From assembly GCF_000499385.1 (NCBI RefSeq), contig NW_013654875.1, positions 62,001 through 126,000 of the forward strand: a stretch of DNA of 64,000 bases, in the 5' to 3' direction. A model generated the notes under the pieces. The model saw nothing but the letters and a program-made list of their open reading frames with translations, did no database searches and was not told the origin of the DNA. The stretch's first letter is position 1, and each line of letters opens with the position of its first letter. This DNA is from Eimeria necatrix. Lineage: Eukaryota > Apicomplexa > Conoidasida > Eucoccidiorida > Eimeriidae. This document shows, one piece after another, positions 11,196 to 24,200 of this stretch. Position numbers and translations under genes: made by a program.

Positions 11196-12980
11196 GCTGT
11201 ATATATATATATATATACGAGTTGCTAAGATTTTCAGTGGCGAAGGATGTCTACTGCGTCCATTTTTTCTTTACAGAGTTCACAACCGGCACAGAAATGA
11301 CATCACTTTTTGTGTGTACATTTCTGCGTGCACGTGGCGGGCCTACGAACATAGCAGAGTTAAACTTCACATGAGCGTTGATGAAGCGTTTGTAGCTCAG
11401 TGTTAGACGGATAGCAGCAGCAGTCCTAGCCAGCCACACCCCACAGCTAGCCTCCACGTAGACGCTTGCCAAAACCTTGAATTCGCAAAGGGGTGTCGCG
11501 CTTTCCACCCTGAGAGTTTGTTTATTAGTGCGCAGAAGAGATGCCAAGGCATGCTTTTTTCAGCACCATAGATTTCGGACATGCGGATGCATGTTGCACT
11601 GTGTCTATGGGTCGCACTGAGTGCAGATGTTTTTGTTAGTTATCTGTCACAGTCTCACTCTCTAGCTGGATTTCGTCTCGTGACCTTACTCGTTGCGCAT
11701 TCCAGATAACCTTTCTAGGCCCAGACCACGGCTATTTTATCCGAACTTCTTTCCCTATGCAGTATAAAGGTTGTGCCAGGTTTGGCACGGCATTTCTGAG
11801 AGACATCGGCAACTGTGTTCGTATTTCCGGTGCTCATAGAGGACCTGCTGTGCCAGTGTTCCTGGCCAGCATACAGTGCGCAGGATACAGAAGTGCATCG
11901 GGCCAGGGAAGCGCTCAAATTGCTGAGATGCACTGGAAGCAGTAGGGAGGTAAATGTGTAACGAGGCGCGAAACGGCTGGGTGGAATGCTATCTGCTTCT
12001 GCCGAAACACACATCGGGCCAATTCTCTACTATCTAAAATGTTTAGTCTCTGCTAAATCTGATTTCTCACATTTATATATGCGGAGAAATTCGTGTAGCT
12101 GCTCAGCAGGCGCGGCTTGTGGGGCAGAAGGCGATGTGTACACTCTGTATATGAGCGAGAGCGGCACAGCCGGCTGCACTTCACGCCGTTGTGGCAGTCA
12201 AATTTAGCATTTAATTCCCTGTTGACTTATATTTTTGTCTGCCTCTGGTGCTAAAGACTGAGAGGAGCAACAGAACTGCATGTCACCACTGGTGCTCTAT
12301 CGCTCAGCAGCACGTGACCATTGGCAGAGGTGCGGTGTGTTTCTCCATTACAAGCAGAACCTTGCAACTTCAGTCTCAGTAGACCCTTAAGGGGGGAAAT
12401 AGTTGTTTTATAGCAGTCTTAGAGTCTTCTCTATATCATTAATATCTTTTTTGTCATATATCCTTTTTTCGGTGGCAAAATGAAGCTTTTGACGTTTCAC
12501 CTGTCCATCTTTGCAACACCGCTCCTTCTGTATGAAATCTCCCGAACACCAGAGTCTGGTGAGTTGAAGCAATCACGGAAATTCAAATTGAACCTTTCGC
12601 CCATTAATCATTTGGTTGAGCCAGCGCATGCGGGCTTTAAACCAGTGTGGCAATGTATTAGCTGTAGGCAGACACCTGTCTGCGTAAAAAGGAGAACAGG
12701 CCCAAACGCAAATATTAATAAATGAAAGTGCTTCCATTTACACATTTTTACGGTGGCTGTTGAACAATATCCTGTCGCTCTTATCTCCATTTGTGCGCGT
12801 TCATTGCAAGGTTACCTAGCGTCAGCAGCGGGAGACGCCCCAAATTTGCATTTGAGCCCTTCAGTCTCAGCCATTGCGTCGTCCTTGCTAAGCCCATCCC
12901 TCTGCGTCTCGTGGAGAACGGGGCCAAAGCTGTCCAGTCACCCTTCAGATGAGCATGGAGCCCTTAACTCTTTTCTTTCT
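11196..12980. other. Intergenic spacer with TA microsatellite
   Basis: About 1.8 kb upstream of the aminopeptidase. It contains a pure (TA)n run at 11200-11217. The stretch 12753-12980 is open in frame with the aminopeptidase but has no ATG, so an upstream exon carrying a leader could join here. Nothing else is recognisable. Confidence 0.5.
11200..11217. repeat. (TA)9 microsatellite
   Basis: Uninterrupted alternating T and A for 18 bases, immediately after the stop codon of the Zim17-like gene. Confidence 0.9.
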
Positions 12981-15900
12981 ATGTTCCCCAACGTCCAAAT
13001 GGCCGCAGCCGCTTCTACTGGGGAGTCAACAGCCACAGCCGCGGCTGTTGACTCCCCAGTAGGAGCTAACAGAGAAGGGCATGAAGAAGAAGAGGGAGGC
13101 AGGCACCCTCCTGCTGCAGAGTCAGGCCCGAAGGAAGCAGAGGTGCCCTTCCGTACTCCGCACGCTCTGAGGGCAGATTTCCACCGTCAGCAAGCACACG
13201 AAGGCCCATTGAAAACGCTACAGCCAACATCAGCGGAAGAGCCGGACGCAGCAAGCACGCAGGAGACTAAGGATGCCTCCGAAGGAGCAACCCACGGTCT
13301 CTCGTCCCAGCGAAGAGGCCGACCGGGAGAGAAATTCAGGGATGAATATAAATCTTCCGACTTCGCTGTTGAATCCGTAGACTTGAACTTCCTTCTCGAT
13401 GATGCTAACACGAAGGTGGGTAATTGCACTGTCTTGCGTTAGGGCTCTATGATGTAGCGCTCAGGTTTTACAGCCTGGAGCTTGGGGCTTGGCTCGTGTT
13501 GCAGGTTTTTGCAACTATAATTTTGAAACGCACGGAGGGAACTGTCCCCACAGACTTGGTGCTAAATGGGGAAGATATGGAGCTTCTTTCTTTAAAGGTA
13601 AATGGAAAAGTGGTTGAAGAGTTAATAGAGAACCCCAAGGCTGCCGACGAGGGAGCTGAAAAACACGCTGGAAAGGAAGGCTACCGCTTGGGCTCTGAAG
13701 ACGTTCTGGTCGTAACTAAAGAGGCTCTTCCGCAGGATGCTGGGGAAACCTTTACACTGCAAACTGAGGTATCTATACATCCTGCAGCAAATCTCAAACT
13801 CAAAGGTTTGTATGTTTCCGGCACGGCCCTCGTAACGCAATGTGAAGCTGAAGGATTCAGGAGGATCACTTACTTCTTAGACCGACCCGACGTAATGGCA
13901 ACATACAAAGTACGAAAATGCTTCTGATCATATTTTAGGCCCTCTTCTGCCTGCTTCACACACTTGTTAATATGAGCCCTCATTGACAGTCAGACAGGCA
14001 AAAAACAGAAGAGAAGCTGCTGTCCAGAACGTCACTCACATGTGATGTTGCCAAGAGTGCGAAAAATGTGACACCCTTTGCCTTACCAGCATTATTACAT
14101 AGCGCAGTGATTACTACTTCATTTAAGCAATGCTGTATACTCCTTCTGCCCCTTATTTCGGGTTTTATGTGCAGGTTCGGCTGGAGGCAAACAAAGCAAA
14201 GTACCCTATCCTCCTCAGCAACGGCAACAAGGCAGACGAGGGTCCTGTAGAAGATGCGCCGCACCGCCACTTTGCCGTTTTCGACGATCCCCACCCAAAA
14301 CCAAGCTATCTTTTTGCCATTCTTGCTGGCAATTTCGAGGCTATAAGAGATACTTTCACCACCAAAGTCAGCCTCAGCCGTCTGAGCCCAGTTTCCCAAT
14401 ATGACTATTTTTTCATATATTTTGCTCATCGTTTTGCTTCGTTTGTGTTTTTATTCGAACTTGTATCCGCATTTGTGCACATGTAATTCTGAATTTGTCA
14501 GAGCGGCAAAGAAGTGGCGCTTGCAGTGTACAGCGAGCCGGCGCAGCTGCATAAATTGAACTGGGCGATGCACAGCGTGAAGGTCAGCATGAAATGGGAA
14601 GAGGACAACTTCGGAAGGGAGTACGATTTGGACGCATTTAACGTTGCTTGTGTATCGGATTTCAATGCTGGAGCAATGGAGAACAAGGGTCTCAACATAT
14701 TTAACTGCACGCTCCTCCTCGCAAGCATGGATACCAGCACAGGTCATCTAACATGCCCCCACGAGCACTCTACAAACACTGTTGTTGTTGCTCGCGATTT
14801 AGCTACAGCTTTTACCGTTGCTACAGCAGTGTAGCAGTTTAGCAGTTTCTGATGCTGACCGTCTCAAAATTTCCGACAGGCTTCTTAGTTTGCCTTCTAA
14901 GACAGGGGCCATCCGCCTGCTTGGCTCCTGAAGTGTTTCATAATGCGTCATGTTCCTAGGTCTAAACTTCGCTTTAGGGTACACTGCCTAGTGTTTAGGA
15001 CCTAGGAGCAGTAAAATTTTTTTGTGCACTCAGATGAGGACTTCGAGCGTGTTCTTGCTATTATTGGCCATGAGTACTTCCACAACTGGACAGGCAACCG
15101 CGTCACTGTCCGGTATTTTCCCACTGCTGCCTATTTATTCATCCGCGATCTTTGAAGTGGCAGTTTTCTGTACATGACTCCTGCGGCATGTGCTGCTTCT
15201 GGCATTACTGCTGTAGTGATTCTTGTTAGGCACTTCAGCATACCTGTGCGCTGCAGAGTTCGCTTCTCAGCATAGGAACGCACATTTGCATTTAAGAAGC
15301 GAAGTACGAAAGCAGCTTTCTAACGTTTTAGCGCTTTTTTGCTTTATTCTCTTCTCAGTGACTGGTTTCAGTTGACCTTGAAGGAAGGCTTAACTGTGTT
15401 CCGCGAACAGCTATTCATGGGCTCTGTCATGTCTGCCGGAGTGCAACGTATTCAAGAAGTTGCAGACTTGATTTCAAGGCAGTTTCCCGAAGATGACGGA
15501 CCTATGGCCCACCCAATTCGGCCTGAAAGCTACTTAGCCATGGACAACTTTTACACAGCTACTGTCTATGATAAAGGCGCAGAGGTTGTGCGCATGTAAG
15601 TTCTATTCACGCAGTTCCTCAATTCATCTATTTCCTGCTGGCTATTCTGCGTAATGTGTACGCGACGAAGCCTCTGTTCCCTTTGCCGCTACATATAACG
15701 CCCCGATAAGCGTGCAGCGACTGTACCAGAAGTATTTCTTAGGAAAGTTCACTCACCGTCATTTTTTAATACCAACGACATTTAACTGGATTTTGCCCTG
15801 CTGCCTTGCGCTGTGCTGAGAAATATTCAATTGCTGTTTCTCTTTCCCTACTTTTCAGATACCACACCTTGCTCGGCGCCCCAGGGTTTCGAAAAGGAAT

Positions 15901-18900
15901 GGATTTATATTTCCAACGCCATGACAACCAGGCCGCTACTTGTGATGACTTTCGTGCAGCGATGGCAGACGCAAATGGCGTAAATTTGGACCAAATGGAA
16001 CGCTGGTATACCCAAGTGAGAACCCTTCAATTTAAGTGGCAGCCATAAGCATCGGAAGCCGTGTGGTAGCGTCAATGTTTTCAAATAGCTAGCTAAAACT
16101 ATGTGCTAAACATGGCTTGAAAGGCTGGTGATGAACGCAACATAAGTTGTCCTGTAAGCATATGCAGCAGTGGAGGCGGCATGCGTGGTGACTCATGTGG
16201 TAAAGCTATGTTAGTGGCATGTAATATCTTTGTTCCTGTAGCTCTCTGGATGTCCGCTTCTCTCACAGATATAGTGGTCGCCTGCCACTCTTTTTATATC
16301 GGGAGTTGTTCTGCTAATGACAAGCCAAATAGCTAAGTAGCTGTGCTCATCGTGCGTTTTGCTTTATTTCCCCATTCATTTTTCCGTTTGGCCACTGTAC
16401 TAAGTTGTTCCTTTTGTTATCATTTCACTCAAGGCTGGAACTCCCCGTCTGGAAGTTCTAAAGGCCGCGTTGAATAAGGAGACAAAAGTGTTCGAAATTC
16501 GTTTCAAGCAGTACACTCCACCAACTCCCGGACAGAACAAGAAGCTACCTCAAGTCATTCCCATAAAAATGGGGTTAATCGGCAAAACTTCGCATGAAGA
16601 ACTCGTACAGCCCGCAGTGGTCAGACAAGTTAATTTCACTAGTCAAACAGACACAGAAAAAGCAGAGACAGGCATATAGTTCGAAATGCTACCTTTTGCT
16701 GGCGCTAGGCTGGCTGTGGAGAGGGGAGGGGGATCAAAGCGAAAACTGGGCATAGGCACCCAAGGTTGCTGTGGATGCTCGAATTTCCAATAGCTTATCA
16801 GATATATGTGGATGGCATGCATGACATGCACAGCTATGTCCAGATTAGCAGCTAAAACGCCAAGGAAACAATGATGCAAATTGCCTGTCGTTTACTTTCC
16901 TGCGGTAATAGAGCTCTCGCTTTTGTCTCTGTTACTTTTGGGCCCGTATAAATGTATCTCTCTTTATCTCCGCGTCGCTGTGTGCATATATTTGGAGCCC
17001 TTACTTAATTATGTGCCTTCACGTGAGCTATTTGGGTATATCTGCTGCTCATGCCGGCTGAGCATTGCTGCAGGTTCTGGAAATGACAGAAGAGGAGCAG
17101 ACCTTCCGCCTCAATAATATCAGCGAGGACTGCGTGCCATCGATTTTGCGAGGGTTTTCGGCACCCGTCATATTGGTAAACCCTCACCAGACAGCAGAAG
17201 ATATGGCGTTTTTGATGGCATATGACAGTGACCCAGTGACGAAATGGTTTGCCTCGAGGGCACTCGCCACTCCCATCATTCTTTCGCGGGCTTCGCAAGT
17301 TGTCGCAAACAAAAATGCTCGCATTTTCGAACAAATTTCGGGGGCTTATATCGACGCGCTAAGGACCACGCTTACAGACAACAACCTCGATAATGCGCTT
17401 AAGGTATTCAACTCCCGAATATTTTGGTTTACCCTAAGGCTGCCGCTGATTTTAATTCTGCGCTTACGTTTCCAATGTGATTTCGAATTACGACGAACAC
17501 GGTAGAAGATGCATCTGCGTATGCCTGCATATTCTGATTTGTTTCACGTGATTGTGGGTAGACAAATAACGCGAGTATCTCTAGACTACAAAAAGAAGAC
17601 GAGGAACGAAGTTGACGGGCACTTTGCACGCAACTCACAACTGCTTGCATACTGAAGCCAAGCTACGGTGTGGCGGGAGCAGTGTGCTCCGACGTTGCAA
17701 AGCTTTTGTCAAGTTTTTAAATTTTCGCGTTCTGTTGTTCTCTTCTGTGGTCTGCCTCGGCCTCATTTTCAGGCACTACTGCTGCAGCTTCCCGACTGGA
17801 GCACGCTTTCGACTCATATGAAGACCATCGACCCAGAAGCCTTGCACCTGGCGATTCGATCTGTCAAGGCAGACGTGGCTGCCGCTTTGAAGACCGAAAT
17901 GGCTAAGGAATACGAACACCTGACGCTTCCTGCAGGTGAGGAGGACGACATGGAAGAGGAAAGTACCGGAAGAAGGAAGCTGAGGAATACTCTGTTGTTT
18001 TTCTTGTCGGAGAGCCGTGACAAAGAAGCTGTCGACAGAGCCGTCAAACACTTCACAGATGCAAAATGCATGACTGATAGATACGCGGGGCTAATCACGC
18101 TCGGAAACATTCCAACAGCCGAAAGGGAGATGGCATTCGCTCGGTTCTATGAAGACGCGGCAGGTATGTTTAGTTAGAGCTTCAAAAAGAACAATAAGGC
18201 GAAAACACATGCAACGGAAAAATCCTATAATCAGTTTCATCAGCGGTGCGCGCATAAACCTGATGCGCCACTGCAAGCTAGAGTACATTTGTGTGGATTT
18301 AGCTCGTTCTATTACTTATGCGACTGTGCAATGCTGCCCAGGGGATCCTCTCGTCATAGACAAATGGTTCAGGGCTCAGGCGCGCTCAGACCTTCCGGAC
18401 CAGGTGGAACGCGTCGCAGAGCTCCTGAACCATCCGGCCTTTTCTCTAAAGAATCCCAATAGACTGCGATCTTTGGTCTTCACCTTCGCCTCTCTCAATC
18501 CGCTACACTTCCACAGGAGCGATGGGAAGGGATATGAACTGCTAGCCAACGTTATCCTTGAAGTGAGCGGTCATAGCTTTAGCGTACAGAGAGTCTAACC
18601 GTGCGCCAGGAAACATCAGCAAATGTGAACCCACACGGCACGCACGTGAAGCGAGGTTTGTTTCTTCTCGCGGTTGGCGTCATTTGAGCAAGCAAGTAGA
18701 ACGCAACTCACCGCACAATGGGGCTCTAGTCTGTTGCCAGTCAACACCCTCCGAGTGTCTGTGTGATGATGAGCCCTGCGCTCTTTGTTAATTCTGTGTA
18801 CAGGTCGACCGCATAAATCCAGTTGCAGCTTCCCGGGGAGCAAAATTGTTCCTACAGTGGAGGAGATACAACGCGCACCGTCAGCGACTGATTGAGAGCC

Positions 18901-18992
18901 AGCTGCACCGCATTCTGTCGGTAAAGACTCTGTCAAAAAACGTCAAAGAAGTTGTGTTAATGGCTCTGGACTCTCCTCCTTCGTCGCCATGA
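12981..18992 (+). CDS. M1-family zinc metallo-aminopeptidase (aminopeptidase N type)
   Basis: Twelve exons join in phase to 1023 residues: 12981-13415, 13505-13909, 14175-14366, 14502-14742, 15034-15112, 15359-15595, 15859-16015, 16434-16628, 17074-17403, 17773-18163, 18342-18562 and 18804-18992. The order matches the Plasmodium M1 enzyme throughout: [20 protein letters not shown], the substrate-binding GAMEN (residues 401-405), the zinc motif [12 protein letters not shown] (HExxH 437-441), the third zinc ligand Glu460 in LKEGLT, and Tyr521 in [10 protein letters not shown] for transition-state stabilisation. Such enzymes remove N-terminal residues from short peptides in the last steps of protein turnover. 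Exon 1 is open back to 12753 without an ATG, so the start could be 12981, 12999 or in an upstream exon; no signal peptide is visible at the chosen start. Exon 1 also contains a perfect 20-bp inverted repeat. The enzyme appears complete and catalytically intact. Confidence 0.95.
13015..13062. repeat. Perfect 20-bp inverted repeat inside coding exon 1
   Basis: Left arm 13015-13034 (ctactggggagtcaacagcc) is exactly complementary to right arm 13043-13062, separated by 8 bases. Pairing continues outward with one wobble (13011-13014 against 13063-13066). It encodes the Ala/Thr/Ser-rich segment just after the initiating Met and would form a strong hairpin in the mRNA. Confidence 0.9.
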
Positions 18993-21288
18993 GCTGCGTA
19001 TGCCCCTCATTGCGGGTCGAAAAACCTTAGAGGTCGTTTTGTTGGCTCCGGGCTGTGCCACTTCACCATAATGATCTGCGGTTGCGGCTCAACTCAGAGG
19101 CTCGACGACTGTTGGAATTACCAAGCAAAACTGCACTCCATGCGAGCATGAAACTACCTCAGGTCAAAAAGCAAACAGACCGGGACAGTCAATGGAAATG
19201 AGTGAAACGGCGGTGCAGCGGACATTATCATAAGCTGCACAGGAAGCCGAAGCGGATGGTGAAGTATTTGATACGCACAATGCTCAAAGGCCTAGAAATA
19301 CACTAAATGATTTGATACACAGTACGAGTGTGCCTGCTCATGGACTCCATTCATCACACTCGGCTTTTTTTTGATGCAGCTCCTGCTTGCTGTACAGAGA
19401 CATCGCCGCCTTCGGTGCTGCCTTCATTGCTGCTTTTTCTTTGTCTTCACATCGAACTGGCAATATGGACGCATTATTTGCAAAACGCTCATTTTTACTG
19501 AACAGCTTAAGGGAGATAACGTGGCAGAAGACCTGCAATAACACAGAGTCAGCCTGAAACGCAGCTGAGATGGAAGTAGATGTGTGGCGCTGCAATTTGT
19601 TGATGCGCACGCAAATACATCACGACAGAGGGGCATTGCACTGTCTCACAGAGTTTTCAATAGCAGCAAACAGTATTGCATGTATTGAGGCTGTGGAGCC
19701 CGCGCTTGCGCATAGAGTCGTTATTCGTGTAAGGCTGTGGGGCAATATCCCGCATCGTTTTTATTGTATTTTGACAACTAATGAATCCCTCGTGTAGCTT
19801 GACAATTAATGAATCCCTCGTGAAAGCTTGCCAGCCTTTCCTTTCATATGGTGTACTCGCCTGAACAGGCGCATTAGGAGTCTCCACAGTCTTACTTCAT
19901 TTCGTCCGTCTACACTAGGTAAACGTGACTTGTTCGAAACCGTTTTGATTATTTATAGACTTAATTATATCCTATGGAAGCCACAGTGCAGTTTCCGTGA
20001 GCATCTTAGCTCGTCAAAAAGCCTGTGGCAGGGCGAAAATGCATGTGCAGAAGCAAATAAGCGGCGGCCCTCCTAGCCGCAAATCATCCTCTTCTGATAT
20101 TTGTAACTATCTCAAAATGATCCAAGCAACACAAAAAAATTTAGTCGCGGGCCAGTTTGGTGGGCTATTGCTACCAGCGAGCTCTCTAGAACACGACACT
20201 GTACGCACCGCGAGCACTTCCTGCCCTCAGCCCGTTTCCAAGGAGAAATATGCATTCATGTTCCTTTATAATTTAAAAAGAAGTGTAATTTGCCTAATAA
20301 ACAAGAGCTTAGTGCCACTTTTTTTCTTTAATGGGTTGCCGTCTTCCCCACGGCCAGTCAGTCCCTAACGGGAGAGATGCTGTTCAACCGATCTTCATCA
20401 CAGTACAATCAGCCCGTTAATATAATTCACATTTCCAGCATATTTTTGTAGAGATATGTGCATAAAGAGCGAAAATTCTGAAAACAATGTGCAATAGAAC
20501 GGCTTAGTCTTCTTGAGCGTCGTTGTTATGTCCTTATTCGCCGTATACATCGAAATGGGGTGGTGGCCATTCTGTAGTCTGAGCTTTCACGATGCAGCGG
20601 CAGGCGCATTACGTACCAATCTTTCGCCTTTTACTAAAGATTGCCGTGTGTCTGCCGCATTGAAATGCATCTCGAACGAATTTTTGGGGCGCTTCGGCGC
20701 CAACGGTCCTTTGTTAATGTGGCTGATAGTCGTGGGTCGGTGGCTGCTAGTTCGGGCTGCTCGTTGTGTTCACATATTAGTGTTGCTGCAGATAGTTGGT
20801 ATTGCCGTTGCCATGTAGGTGTAGTGATGCTCACCTCACATCCCAGGTGACTACCTCCCCATATCTGTTCAGCCAGCTACATCTAAAGTCCTGCCAAAGC
20901 GTACTGCATTTCCCGTCAACATTGCTTTACCCTGATGCTGCACTTCCGCATGACTACTCTGCACAGTCGGGCTGCTCTTATTCCGCCGCGGATGCTTAAT
21001 ATAAAGTGCAGCGTCCAATGTAAAAAAACAAGTCCCAGACGCAGCAGGGAAGAGATGCCCCTGCAACTTCGCGAATGAAAAAGCCAGGCGGCATAAGTGC
21101 GTTGAACCATCCATTAAAAAAATGAAGCTACGTGACTGGAGGATGTAACTCCCCACAGACAAATGCGCGAGAATTGCTCTTTAAAAAATTAAGCCGTGAA
21201 ACGGGTTTTTGTTTAACACAACTGCTACACTGCACACACACTGCTACACACTGCTATTGCTGCCTACAGTGCCATAGTAACGTCGTGT
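18993..21288. other. Intergenic spacer between convergent genes
   Basis: About 2.3 kb, AT-richer than the flanking genes. Open frames are short and scattered over both strands with no family motif. It contains a 28-bp near-perfect direct repeat at 19771-19826. Confidence 0.5.
19771..19826. repeat. 28-bp tandem direct repeat
   Basis: Two adjacent copies beginning ttgacaa(c/t)taatgaatcc at 19771 and 19799, differing at a few positions. They are non-coding. Confidence 0.8.
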
Positions 21289-24200
21289 TCACGACAGGCT
21301 GGAGGTCATCTCCTTCAGGGGGGGGGCGAAAGCAATAATCTCGCGCGTAGAATTGCTCTGCTTTTCGAAGACTTCAGGTGGGAACGCGTTCGACATGCTG
21401 GATGCTACGGGCGAGGACTCCTCCCAAGGAGCACGGCTGCTACAGATGCACATTATCCACCATGGGAGTTTTATTTTGTCGTGGTACAGCAACAGCGTGA
21501 TCAGTATAATGAAGAAGAGTGCGACGCCCAGCGTTGACACCAGCACCACCCACTTCGGCATATCTCCCACGCACATGCGTTCGTTTTTCACCTGCATTTC
21601 CTGAAAATACGTATCGGCATACTGCGCAAATGGAGTTAGTCTCCTTCGGGAACTTCCGATGGAAGCATGGCCTGTATTCTCGTTTCAAAGATCCAGTCGC
21701 AAGTGCTCATACCTCACTAGACATCCTTGTCGCTACAGCGCTAAGCAACACCGATGTGACTAGCTTACTTTTACAAAGGGCGTGACAGACTTCAGCAGTA
21801 CGGGGTCATAGATACCTCTACACCTCCTCACAAGCCGACTAGCCATTTCACTTGCCGTCATGTCGAACCCCAGAGTATCTGGTGTCAAGTCCCCTAGCCC
21901 TTGAATGACAATGTGAATGAGAACAACATTTGGTTTCAAGAGATCTTCAGCGTTTCTGCGGAGCGTCGGGGGCAAGCCTGTTCCGAACGCATTTTTCCTG
22001 TACAGCTGGCCGCCCCTCAATAATCTGGCAACTCCTTTCCACTGAATCCTCTCCGCGTCGATTACTCTTTCTTGTCCCCATTGAAGTGGTTCCTGCGCCA
22101 CGAGATTCGTGATTTTCTCCTTGCTTCCTTCCTCAAGCCCGTCCTCGACAAATTTCTGGTTGTCACGTAAGAGCAGTACTTGCACATCTGGGTCAAACTT
22201 TGCCTTCGACTGTTGTGTAGAGGCAGCGGAATCATAGACATCGGCAAAGCCTGAATATACGACTTCGACATGGCCCAGATTGCCGAGAGATGGATCCCAC
22301 TGCAGCTCTGCACACAGCAACTGGGTTGCCGTGTACGCCGTTAGCGCTAGTACATCCCGCTGCAACGGATCTGGCCATTCAGACGCCGGCCTCGAACTCC
22401 AGGGGTCGACAAGGGAAACATCTACAAGGAGGTTTCCAGGTTCCATCCGTTCCTTGAGTTCTTCCAAGGTGTCCAAGTCCATGTCCATCCCGAAGATGCC
22501 GTGATCTATGAACGACCCCGCCTGTGTGCGCTCTAAATAGCCCGTGACGGATAAAGTCGGTCTCATGGCCGACGTAGTGGAAAACAAAGGCCCCTGCACA
22601 ACTTGAAAATTCTGGAAACGCTGTAGTGAACGATCCAGCTTCCCCTCTACACTTGCAGCCACCTGCCGCTGCAGAGAGTCGATCGCAGCTTTGTCCAGCT
22701 CATGCATTCCACGCCCACGGTTCATTCCCAGCGCCTGAGCCGACTTAAACTTCAACACCATAAAGCCCGCATGCGGCCTGCGAAAAAATGAGGCGGAATA
22801 ACGCCATTGGAAAGCCAGTCTCCCCAATGTAGTCTATAACGATAGACAGCTAAAACCACAAACTTATGGTTAAAGTGTTGCCATGAAACGGACCCGCAAT
22901 ATCTTCAGATTCTATGCACCACCCAAAGAAGCTTTCTAACAACGTGAAGTTCACTGCCAAGAGAATACGAACAGCCACACCGATTCTCCGGAAGAGTACT
23001 TCTACTCCACAAGCTATAGCTACGGGGTCGCATTCTGTTGTTTACTATGCAGGTAGTAGTTTCCTCGTACCTTCCAGAAACGACTCTCTTCATGACACTT
23101 GCCATCATTAGAAGTAACCAATACTGGAATTGGTTGTGTTGATACTGTCGGACGTAAGTATTGTAAAAGTCGCTCATTGTTAAAGCCCCTAAACACCAAA
23201 ACACACAGCCATCGACAACGCGCAAGATCCCTAGGCCTCTACACCTGAAACACAGTACACTAAAAGCACAATACTCGTCCCGCGAACGAAGACAAATGGA
23301 GCGGTAGTGACAAATGACTCATGACAAGCTAAAACTAAGCGCATACTATCAATCTACCCAACTCTGTCAACACGGAATCCAAAGATGCTCAACAAAAGGG
23401 AGAAAATGCTTGACAAAAGAAAACAACGCAGCTACAACACCACAACATTGCGTCCAATCTCTCCAGTGTCTGTCCTTCTACCTGTTCCTTCTGTTCTTCT
23501 AGATGACTTGTCATCTCCTTTCTTCTCAGGTCGGATATACAAGTTTCTGCTGAAGCAAAAGGCAAATCCTTCAAAGGCTGTTCTGAGAATCATCGGAAAG
23601 CCAGAGATAGAAACATCGGCGGGCAGCTTGGTGACTTGTGTGTAGTCAATGAGATCCGCAAAGTCCTGCTCTTCCCTGTACTTCCGCAACACATTAATTA
23701 AGTCGTGATGCCGATGAATGTCCTTTGCAACCGTTTCCAACTGCAAACCAAGTAACACAAGCAGCAAATGACCAGCCTTGTGCACGTTGTCAGCTTCCTA
23801 CGTGTGAGAAGTTAGCCTTCCTGAAGAATGAATGTGCGAATCGAGTTCTGCCATCCGTCACTTCCACAAAGTGTGCTCAGATAGCTATATGCGTGTGCAT
23901 CTGCTGAGACCAGAGCTGCGCCCCTAGACCTAGCGAACTGAGGTACGTAAGCTGCGTAACATTGCAAATACGTATGGACCAGCCAGACCACTTCTACATA
24001 GTGCAAAAGGAAGCACAAACGCTTTTAGAGGCTGCCTGTGCGCCTTTAAAGCGAGTGGATTGGTGTGTTGCACTCTATCAACGCAGAGGAAGCACTAGCA
24101 CATTTGCTGGGCACACCACGTCTCACTGCCCCCGATTCGCCGCATCTAGGTATCCCACTTACCCCCCCCAAAAAAAATGACGGTGTGCCACAGGAGAGCT

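Noticed and set aside
23812..24018. Possible extra exon of the membrane protein
   Set aside because: No donor and acceptor pair keeps the frame, while exon 24425-24163 joins directly to 23740-23482 in phase 0.
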